DNA of 12,284 bases. Origin: Anaerolineae bacterium. GTDB taxonomy: Bacteria > Chloroflexota > Anaerolineae > Anaerolineales > UBA4823. The stretch lies in contig JAUXFR010000011.1 of NCBI GenBank assembly GCA_030622805.1, forward strand, positions 1 to 12,284, in the 5' to 3' direction. Below, piece after piece: positions 7,754-12,284 of the stretch (position 1 is the stretch's first letter; every line of letters begins with the position of its first letter). Position numbers and translations under genes: made by a program. The notes beneath the pieces were generated by a model. That model saw nothing but the letters and a program-made list of their open reading frames with translations. It searched no databases and was not told where the DNA came from.

Positions 7754-7790
7754 AAACAATAGTGAAAGAGACAATTTTATCGTATTGTTT
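7754..7790 (+). promoter_or_regulatory. 8-bp inverted repeat upstream of pspC
   Basis: AAACAATA (7754-7761) and TATTGTTT (7783-7790) are perfect inverted copies with a 21-bp spacer, so their centres are 29 bp apart (just under three helical turns). They sit in the 75-bp gap before the PspC gene and end just before its ribosome site. This could be an operator or a long hairpin; AT richness makes chance possible. Confidence 0.3.
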
Positions 7791-7803
7791 TGGAGGTAAA
7801 TAA

Positions 7804-7998
7804 ATGTCAAAGAACAGACCACCACTCCGCCGTTCCCGCAGCAATCGGATTATTGGCGGTGTGAGCGGGGGATTGGGAGAATTTTTCAGAATCAATGCAA
7901 TCTGGTTCCGCATCGCATTTCTGATCGCGCTCTTACCAGGGGGAATTCCAGGACTGCTGATTTACATCATCCTGTGGATCATCATTCCAACTGAGTAG
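7804..7998 (+). CDS. PspC domain small membrane protein
   Basis: A 64-aa protein that is almost wholly a PspC domain: basic N-terminus RRSRSNRIIGGVSGGLGEFF (9-28), then INAIWFRIAFLIALLPGGIPGLLIYIILWIIIP, one long or two short membrane segments. PspC proteins sit in the cytoplasmic membrane and in some bacteria take part in envelope-stress responses; small stand-alone forms are widespread and mostly uncharacterised. Here no PspA or PspB is in the window. An excellent GGAGGT (7792-7797) lies 6 nt before the ATG. Its last 17 bp overlap the end of the opposite-strand M48 peptidase gene. The function of this copy is inferred from the domain only. Confidence 0.88.
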   Translation: MSKNRPPLRRSRSNRIIGGVSGGLGEFFRINAIWFRIAFLIALLPGGIPGLLIYIILWIIIPTE

Positions 7999-9124
7999 CC
8001 GAATACGCCTTCGCCAACGCGATCCGTTTACCCAAAGCCGGGTGAGAGTGGAATATGTATTCCACCCAGGGTTCAGGATCCACATCAGATAAATTCTGGT
8101 TTGCCAGCCTGGTCAGGGCGGAGGCATACGCATCTCCCATGCCAGTTAACTCTAATGCAAACTGATCTGCCCGGCGCTCTCGCCAGCGCGAATGAGCATT
8201 TTCCAACGGCATCGTCAGCAGCCCAAAAAATCCAAATGCCAGAATCAGCAGCGGCATAGCAGCCACATCGGAAGGACTTTCAAACCCAAACGCTTGTACT
8301 CCCAGGTTCAAACCAACCGAAGCAATATACAATCCCAAAAAAGTTAGAACGCTTTGGAATATCATCCCAATCGGGATATCCTTGTAGTATTGATGCGCCA
8401 TTTCATGCGCCAGAATTGTTTCGATTTCATCTGCATCATACTGCTCCAACATAGTATCTCCCAGAATGATACGGCGGGTCTTCCCTAAACCGGTCAACGC
8501 CGCATTTGCAGTTGTTGTACGCCGGCTCATATCAAACACATACACACCTTCCACGTGTGTCTTCGCCTTCTCTGCGAGGCGCATCAACCGTTCTACAAGA
8601 TCAGCATGTTCTTCTCCCAATGGGCGGAATTTATTAAAAATCGGGAATAAAAGCACCGGCGCCAGGTTCGCCAGCAAAATACTGAAAAGAAACAGCACCA
8701 ATCCCAGCCATAACCACCATATTTGCGGGGCGGCGCGTAAAAGCGCGTACATCAGTTCAATCATAAGCACTCCCAGCACAACCCCAAGCAGAGCTCCCTT
8801 GATCTGGTCTATCGTCCAATCCTTGAATGTCTGTGTTGACAGCCCGTACCGGTGGGGTAATAGATAGCTGTCATAGATCAGCAGGGGCAGGCTGATGAGC
8901 ACATATATTCCGCCAAATACAGCCGCAAATCCGAGCACTACGATCCACGGATTATGTGTGTGTGAGAGCAAGAAATTTCTCAGGTCGACGGACCATCCAA
9001 AAACCATCCACGCAATGATGTAAAAGGCACCAAGGATCAGCTCGACCAACATCAGGCGTCTTTCTATACTCGCCAGACGCTTCGCCTGTTTCTGGCGTTC
9101 AAAATCAAGTGTTGTTTCTGTCAT
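7982..9124 (-). CDS. M48 family membrane zinc metallopeptidase (Ste24/CAAX-protease-like)
   Basis: A 380-aa integral membrane zinc protease. Hydrophobic helices are seen near residues 30-50, 62-87, 112-132, 137-162, 262-280 and 288-308. Zinc ligands are HEMAH (His240, Glu241, His244) and Glu316 in SRWRERRADQFALEL, the typical second M48 motif. The region before the helices starts with a charged segment (ERQKQAKRLASIERR). The overall layout is that of the Ste24 branch rather than HtpX, because of the N-terminal multi-helix part before HExxH. Bacterial members are thought to act in membrane protein quality control; the substrate is unknown. The gene has its own likely promoter right before the ATG, and overlaps pspC at its 3' end. 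Confidence 0.92.
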   Translation of the reverse strand: MTETTLDFERQKQAKRLASIERRLMLVELILGAFYIIAWMVFGWSVDLRNFLLSHTHNPWIVVLGFAAVFGGIYVLISLPLLIYDSYLLPHRYGLSTQTFKDWTIDQIKGALLGVVLGVLMIELMYALLRAAPQIWWLWLGLVLFLFSILLANLAPVLLFPIFNKFRPLGEEHADLVERLMRLAEKAKTHVEGVYVFDMSRRTTTANAALTGLGKTRRIILGDTMLEQYDADEIETILAHEMAHQYYKDIPIGMIFQSVLTFLGLYIASVGLNLGVQAFGFESPSDVAAMPLLILAFGFFGLLTMPLENAHSRWRERRADQFALELTGMGDAYASALTRLANQNLSDVDPEPWVEYIFHSHPALGKRIALAKAYSATQLE

Positions 9125-9131
9125 GCAGTGA

Positions 9132-9137
9132 ATTATA
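9132..9137 (-). promoter_or_regulatory. Candidate -10 box of the M48 gene, very close to its ATG
   Basis: On the minus strand a perfect TATAAT ends only 7 nt before the M48 start codon, so the transcript would begin at or near the ATG and have almost no leader. The region at the -35 position (TACACG, 9155-9160) is a poor match. No Shine-Dalgarno sequence precedes the ATG, fitting leaderless translation. Function is inferred. Confidence 0.45.
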
Positions 9138-9227
9138 AAAGATAGTGATGTTTCCGTGTATGGATGTCACACAAACACCCCAGAGGAATAACCTTCGCCA
9201 ACGCCCCAAAGATATTTATTCGTCCAA

Positions 9228-10055
9228 TCAGACAATCTCCAACTCTCCCTCTGGTCTGGATATCCCTCCTACTAAAGTTACCACCTCAGCCGCGGCTTCT
9301 TCAAGAGATTTATATGTGACATCAACCAGGGGCCAATCTCTCCGCCGTTCATAAATTTCGTAGGCATAAGCCACTTCTGCCTGGATATGCTCCAGATCTG
9401 CATAACCTTTAGCGTGGGTGCCCATGCGTGAAACCCGTGCCCGACGTAGTTCCACCAGACGCTCAGGCTTTACAACCAGCCCCACGACTCTATTTTTAGG
9501 CAAATCGAAGAGTTCTCGCGGCGGTTCCATACCCAATACGATCGGTAAATTCGCCACCAGCCAACCCCTGTAAGCCAGGAATACGCTTAATGGTGTTTTT
9601 GATGTACGTGAGACGCCGACCAGCACGATTTCCGCCTCGTCGAGATCGGTAATATTCTTCCCATCATCCTGGCGGACAGCAAAATTTATAGCATCAATCC
9701 GGTGCAAATGAGCGGCATAAAAAGGTTGGAACAGCCCGGGCTCGGCGCGCGGCTGCATCTCCAGCAATTCACTCAAGCGAACCAGGAGTGGTCCCATCAA
9801 ATCGATGGTCGTAACATTATGTGCACGCCCCTCGGTCAACATTGCACGGCGTAAATTTTCATACACGAAAGTGTGCACGATAAATCCTTCTTTTTCTGCC
9901 GCTTCTTGCACGATTTCCTCGATTCGTTTTGAACTATCCACCCCACCGCAGCGAGTAATCTCTACATTATGATCATCAAACTGGACCAGGGCAGCACGCA
10001 CCACCCGCTCCGCAGTAATACCTGTCGCATCTGAAACAGCGTAAATTTGTGTCAT
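9228..10055 (-). CDS. Pyruvate,phosphate dikinase / PEP synthase regulatory protein (kinase/pyrophosphorylase, DUF299)
   Basis: Bifunctional regulator that inactivates PPDK (or PEP synthase) by ADP-dependent phosphorylation of an active-site-loop threonine and reactivates it by phosphate-dependent removal giving pyrophosphate; cytoplasmic. At 275 aa it has the family length. Motifs: SDATGITAERVVRAAL (8-23), HRIDAINFAVRQDDG (118-132), the P-loop-like GVSRTSKTPLS (147-157), YRGWLVANLPIV (162-173), and VSRMGTHAKGYAD (208-220). The frame is open upstream to 10256, but ATG 10055 is the right start: a perfect GGAGGAG (10062-10068) is 6 nt before it, and the family begins with this IYAVSDATG. It lies 14 bp behind the phosphatase gene and is probably co-transcribed. 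Whether its target is PPDK or PEP synthase cannot be told, as neither gene is in the window. Confidence 0.95.
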   Translation of the reverse strand: MTQIYAVSDATGITAERVVRAALVQFDDHNVEITRCGGVDSSKRIEEIVQEAAEKEGFIVHTFVYENLRRAMLTEGRAHNVTTIDLMGPLLVRLSELLEMQPRAEPGLFQPFYAAHLHRIDAINFAVRQDDGKNITDLDEAEIVLVGVSRTSKTPLSVFLAYRGWLVANLPIVLGMEPPRELFDLPKNRVVGLVVKPERLVELRRARVSRMGTHAKGYADLEHIQAEVAYAYEIYERRRDWPLVDVTYKSLEEAAAEVVTLVGGISRPEGELEIV

Positions 10056-10061
10056 TTTAGA

Positions 10062-10068
10062 CTCCTCC
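10062..10068 (-). promoter_or_regulatory. Strong ribosome binding site fixing the start of the PPDK regulator
   Basis: GGAGGAG on the minus strand, 6 nt before ATG 10055. It lies in the 14-bp gap between the phosphatase stop and the regulator start, so it supports coupled expression and rules out the longer reading frame reaching back to 10256. Confidence 0.8.
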
Positions 10069-10069
10069 G

Positions 10070-10600
10070 CTATTGACCCTCTGACCAGTTGCATACCATA
10101 TCGAGCTGAGCCTGCGTCTCTGGCGAACGCAATCCGCCGTCTGACATATTTACCCTCAATTGAGATATGGTTTCCAGCGCGCGCTCCCCTTCCATCCCGT
10201 GCCGGACCAGGAAACAGCCCACCACTGTTCCTGTGCGACCTTTCCCGCCATAGCAATGCAGGTAAACCGTCCGTCCAGCAGCAAGTTCACGATCCAATCT
10301 TTTCAGGATGTCTATCATCTCCTTTTTTGATGGGATATCCATATCTGGAACAGGAAAACGCTCATAAACAATGTCCCCACCCGTTTTCGATAGCTTCCTG
10401 GAAAGCAGGTGAGCATACGGTTTCAGACCGGGTTCCCCTACCTCGGTCAAATCGATAAACGAATCGATGCCCAGATTTCGCAGTTGATGGAGCCTGCGCA
10501 GAGTGGATGCCTCAACGGTATCTCCCGGATAGCCCCCCGCCAGCAGCTTACCGGGCATCACCCAGTATGCATTTGCAATATCTTGCCTTTGATCTTTCAT
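10070..10600 (-). CDS. Dual-specificity/tyrosine-type protein phosphatase
   Basis: Cytoplasmic Cys-based phosphatase of 176 aa. The signature CX5R loop is HCYGGKGRTG, with nucleophile Cys116, Arg122 and Thr123. A general-acid Asp is expected from FPVPDMDIP (Asp86 or Asp88), and RSPETQAQLDMV (159-170) is the C-terminal motif seen in related small DSPs. The N-terminus (YWVMPGKLLAGGYPG) matches the usual start of such proteins. Substrates may be phospho-Tyr/Ser/Thr proteins or non-protein phosphoesters; the sequence does not decide. It precedes the PPDK regulator by 14 bp on the same strand. A short purine run (AAGGAT) lies 4 nt before the ATG. Confidence 0.92.
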   Translation of the reverse strand: MKDQRQDIANAYWVMPGKLLAGGYPGDTVEASTLRRLHQLRNLGIDSFIDLTEVGEPGLKPYAHLLSRKLSKTGGDIVYERFPVPDMDIPSKKEMIDILKRLDRELAAGRTVYLHCYGGKGRTGTVVGCFLVRHGMEGERALETISQLRVNMSDGGLRSPETQAQLDMVCNWSEGQ

Positions 10601-10609
10601 ACTATCCTT

Positions 10610-10615
10610 ATTATA
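10610..10615 (-). promoter_or_regulatory. Candidate -10 box of the phosphatase-regulator operon
   Basis: Minus-strand TATAAT ends 9 nt before the phosphatase ATG. A CTGATT (10633-10638) 17 bp upstream is a fair -35. The expected start point is about 10603, giving a leader of only a few nucleotides, so the AAGGAT run would be mostly lost from the mRNA. It overlaps the left direct repeat. Confidence 0.45.
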
Positions 10616-10627
10616 GCCAATATAAAT
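10613..10627 (+). repeat. Left copy of a direct repeat in the divergent promoter region
   Basis: ATAGCCAATATAAAT. Together with the copy at 10647-10661 it differs at a single base, and the similarity extends to 16 of 18 bases when begun at 10610. It overlaps the likely -10 box of the phosphatase gene, so it is well placed for a regulator. Confidence 0.6.
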
Positions 10628-10642
10628 CGATTAATCAGCAGT

Positions 10643-10648
10643 TATAAT
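10643..10648 (+). promoter_or_regulatory. Candidate -10 box of the MFS transporter gene
   Basis: A perfect TATAAT on the + strand, with no good -35 at 16-18 bp upstream. Transcription from it would begin near 10655 and give a leader of about 27 nt that has no recognisable Shine-Dalgarno sequence. It directly abuts the right direct repeat. Confidence 0.35.
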
Positions 10649-10661
10649 AGCCAATACAAAT
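10647..10661 (+). repeat. Right copy of the direct repeat in the divergent promoter region
   Basis: ATAGCCAATACAAAT, a one-mismatch copy of 10613-10627, 34 bp apart start to start (a little over three helical turns). Being next to the + strand TATAAT it could be a regulator site acting on the transporter gene, or the product of a small local duplication. Confidence 0.6.
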
Positions 10662-10681
10662 TTCACTCCATCGATACCCTT

Positions 10682-11869
10682 ATGTCCGTTGAAACACGTC
10701 CAATATCAAATCCAGACGATGAAAACTTTGAGACCGCTCAAGTCGCACCTATTGTCGGTGCGCACTTCATTCATGATCTCTACACGGCCGGGATACCCGC
10801 TCTTCTGCCCGTAATAATTGAAAAACTGACGCTCACCCTGACACAGGCGGGCATGCTGACAGTGTTTCTGCAGCTTCCCGCTATGCTGAACCCGTTCATC
10901 GGCTACATGGCGGATCGGGTCAGTTTACGCTATTTCGTAATCCTCGCACCCGGTCTGACGGCAACCTTCATCGGCAGCCTGAGCTTCGCCGACAGCTATT
11001 TCGGGATGGCTTTACTGCTGCTCGCTGCAGGCGTCAGCGTGGCTATGTTCCACGCACCTGCCCCGGCTATGATCGCACGCGTTTCGGGCAAACAGGTCGG
11101 ACTCGGGATGAGTCTGTTCATGGCAGCAGGGGAGTTAGCCCGTACGATCGGTCCATTGCTGGCAGTATGGGCGGTCACAATGTGGACCTTCGAGGGCTAC
11201 TTCCGCATCATGCTGCTGGGTTGGGCGACCTCTCTGATCCTGTTCTGGCGGTTGAAGGGTGTCTCGGCGCGCACCTCCAAACCGGACAGCTTCAAATCGC
11301 TGAAACCCTTTATACGCAGTCTCTTCCTCCCACTGGCGCTGATCCTGTTCACTCGCAACTTCATGATGGTCGCGGTGACAACCTACCTGCCAACCTTCAT
11401 GATAATGGAAGGAGCCGACCTGTGGCTGGCAGGAATCTCACTATCGATTCTTGAAATAGCTGCTGTAGGTGGTGCACTGCTGAGCGGGACGATCAGCGAC
11501 CGGATGGGCAGAAAAAACGTGCTGCTGATCGCGACGATCGCTTCCTCCGTATTCCTGCTGATCTTCCTGAACGTCGAAGGGTGGCTGCTTGTACCGGTGC
11601 TGCTGCTTTTGGGGTTCACGGCTCTGTCAACAGCGCCCGTGATGCTGGCGATCGTCCAGGATCAAATGCCAAACAACCGCGCTCTTGGGAACGGTCTGTT
11701 CCTTTTCTTATCCTTCCTGCTGCGTTCTATTGCGACGCTTATGATCGGTCTTGCCGGGGACAACCTGGGGTTGGAGACCGCCTATTACGCCAGCGCTGTG
11801 ATCGCATTAGGAGCGATCCCGGGGATCATGCTGCTCCCCCGCCGGGATACCAATGTACCAACACGGTAA
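10682..11869 (+). CDS. MFS transporter, fosmidomycin-resistance (Fsr)-like
   Basis: A 395-aa inner-membrane transporter with about 12 hydrophobic helices. The N-terminal HFIHDLYTAGIPALLPVII (28-46) is typical of the Fsr-like branch of the major facilitator family; loop 2-3 has GYMADRVSLRY (74-84) and loop 8-9 has GTISDRMGRKN, both the MFS Asp-Arg loop signature. FHAPAPAMIARVSG and MSLFMAAGELARTIGPLL also match this branch. Proton-driven efflux of a small drug or metabolite is likely but the substrate is not determined. The frame is open back to 10409, but that part is antisense to the phosphatase gene; the first Met leading into the conserved N-terminus is at 10682. No ribosome site is visible. 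It converges on the M23 gene with a 4-bp gap. Confidence 0.9.
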   Translation: MSVETRPISNPDDENFETAQVAPIVGAHFIHDLYTAGIPALLPVIIEKLTLTLTQAGMLTVFLQLPAMLNPFIGYMADRVSLRYFVILAPGLTATFIGSLSFADSYFGMALLLLAAGVSVAMFHAPAPAMIARVSGKQVGLGMSLFMAAGELARTIGPLLAVWAVTMWTFEGYFRIMLLGWATSLILFWRLKGVSARTSKPDSFKSLKPFIRSLFLPLALILFTRNFMMVAVTTYLPTFMIMEGADLWLAGISLSILEIAAVGGALLSGTISDRMGRKNVLLIATIASSVFLLIFLNVEGWLLVPVLLLLGFTALSTAPVMLAIVQDQMPNNRALGNGLFLFLSFLLRSIATLMIGLAGDNLGLETAYYASAVIALGAIPGIMLLPRRDTNVPTR

Positions 11870-11873
11870 AGAT

Positions 11874-12284
11874 TTATTCCGAATCCCTGGGGGCAAGTAA
11901 TATCATCGGATCGAAATGGAGAAATGTCCCGCTGGTTCGCCACAGCGTGTAATTACTGCGTTCCTCCTGCGTGGTTTGGGTATGATAAAAAGCCATCCCA
12001 TCGAAGGACGCGCCTGGTGGTCCAATACGAGCTTCAAGGTGCAGGTGCGGCTCCACCGTATTGCCGCTCGCACCTACCAGCCCGATAGACTGGCATGCTT
12101 CCACTGCACCCTCAATTCTCACCAGTGACGGATCCAGCATGTGAGCATAAAGCAAATACAGCAATTCATCTTCCCCCAAACCAAGAAGCTCAATCATCAA
12201 GGCAGGCAGCATAGAAACCGGGGTCTGTATGATGACGAAGTTGCCGTATGGATACGACTCGTCAACAGAAGCCGCCACACGACC
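11874..12284 (-). CDS. M23 peptidase (LytM-like), C-terminal part, cut by the window edge
   Basis: The visible part shows the C-terminal half of an M23 zinc endopeptidase, acting on peptidoglycan cross-links outside the cell. Landmarks in order from the right edge: GRVAASVDESYPYGNFVIIQ (the standard first strands), then YAHM, then IGLVGASGNTVEPHLHLEARIGPP, with the His of YAHM and the HLHLE motif being catalytic/zinc residues. The first zinc motif (HxxxxxxxD) lies upstream and is outside the window; the frame is open to base 12284 with no stop, so the GTG at 12278 is not the real start. A C-terminal tail of about 50 residues follows the catalytic core, ending in FLHFDPMILLAP. Together with the L,D-transpeptidase at the other edge it shows the wall-remodelling content of this region. 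Confidence 0.85.
   Translation of the reverse strand, partial: GRVAASVDESYPYGNFVIIQTPVSMLPALMIELLGLGEDELLYLLYAHMLDPSLVRIEGAVEACQSIGLVGASGNTVEPHLHLEARIGPPGASFDGMAFYHTQTTQEERSNYTLWRTSGTFLHFDPMILLAPRDSE

Noticed and set aside
9125..9227. Possible small gene or terminator in the 103-bp gap between the M48 and PPDK-regulator genes
   Set aside because: The + strand frame there (9145-9354) runs antisense into the regulator gene; no convincing hairpin with T tract was seen. Only the M48 -10 box stands out.
10056..10256. Upstream extension of the PPDK regulator frame to 10256
   Set aside because: The extension overlaps the phosphatase in another frame, has no family similarity, and the GGAGGAG site fixes the start at 10055.
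10409..10681. Extended N-terminus of the MFS transporter
   Set aside because: It runs antisense through the phosphatase gene, whose motifs are conserved, and the family N-terminus begins at the Met at 10682.
1..12284. Mobile elements, CRISPR arrays, tRNA genes or defence systems
   Set aside because: I saw no transposase or integrase, no regular repeat-spacer pattern, no tRNA-like fold and no nuclease/helicase cluster; all long frames are housekeeping, envelope or transport families.

Overview
The window carries eleven protein-coding genes and no RNA gene, CRISPR array or insertion sequence that I can recognise. Base composition is moderate. The gene set (fused ADP-forming acyl-CoA synthetase, DRTGG-domain protein, PPDK regulatory protein, LLM-class flavin oxidoreductase, lipoprotein with a Pro/Thr-rich linker, SH3/YkuD protein) resembles a free-living bacterium of the Chloroflexota, most likely Anaerolineae. 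That placement is inferred from protein character only; no phylogenetic marker is present.

Layout. The left edge holds an L,D-transpeptidase with an SH3-like domain, probably cut by the window edge (3-962, +). After a 167-bp gap with a good -10 box comes a tight + strand run: class 1 fructose-1,6-bisphosphatase (1130-2158), an LLM-class, probably F420-dependent oxidoreductase (2177-3100) and a small lipoprotein (3117-3749). An 18-bp perfect palindrome followed by a T tract separates this run from a second + strand operon: single-chain ADP-forming acetate/acyl-CoA ligase (3863-5974), a BioD-like/DRTGG protein (5992-7062) and an O-methyltransferase (7087-7728), then a small PspC protein (7804-7998). 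On the - strand, a membrane M48 metallopeptidase (7982-9124) overlaps the end of pspC tail to tail. Further right is a - strand pair, a dual-specificity-type protein phosphatase (10070-10600) and a PPDK/PEP-synthase regulatory kinase-phosphorylase (9228-10055), 14 bp apart. Divergent from this pair, across 81 bp containing two near-identical direct repeats, is an MFS exporter of the fosmidomycin-resistance type (10682-11869, +). The right edge holds the C-terminal part of an M23 peptidase (11874-12284, -).

Two themes recur. One is central carbon and energy control: FBPase (gluconeogenesis), the PPDK regulator with its phosphatase neighbour (pyruvate/PEP interconversion), and ADP-forming acetyl-CoA synthetase with a DRTGG protein that looks like phosphotransacetylase without its catalytic domain. 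The other is the cell envelope: L,D-transpeptidase, lipoprotein, PspC, M48 and M23 peptidases. The parts most worth a second look are the phosphatase-PPDK regulator pair, the ACD-DRTGG pair, the repeats in the divergent promoter region, and -10 boxes placed so close to start codons that leaderless transcripts are likely. I found no clearly new multi-gene system; most genes belong to recognisable families.
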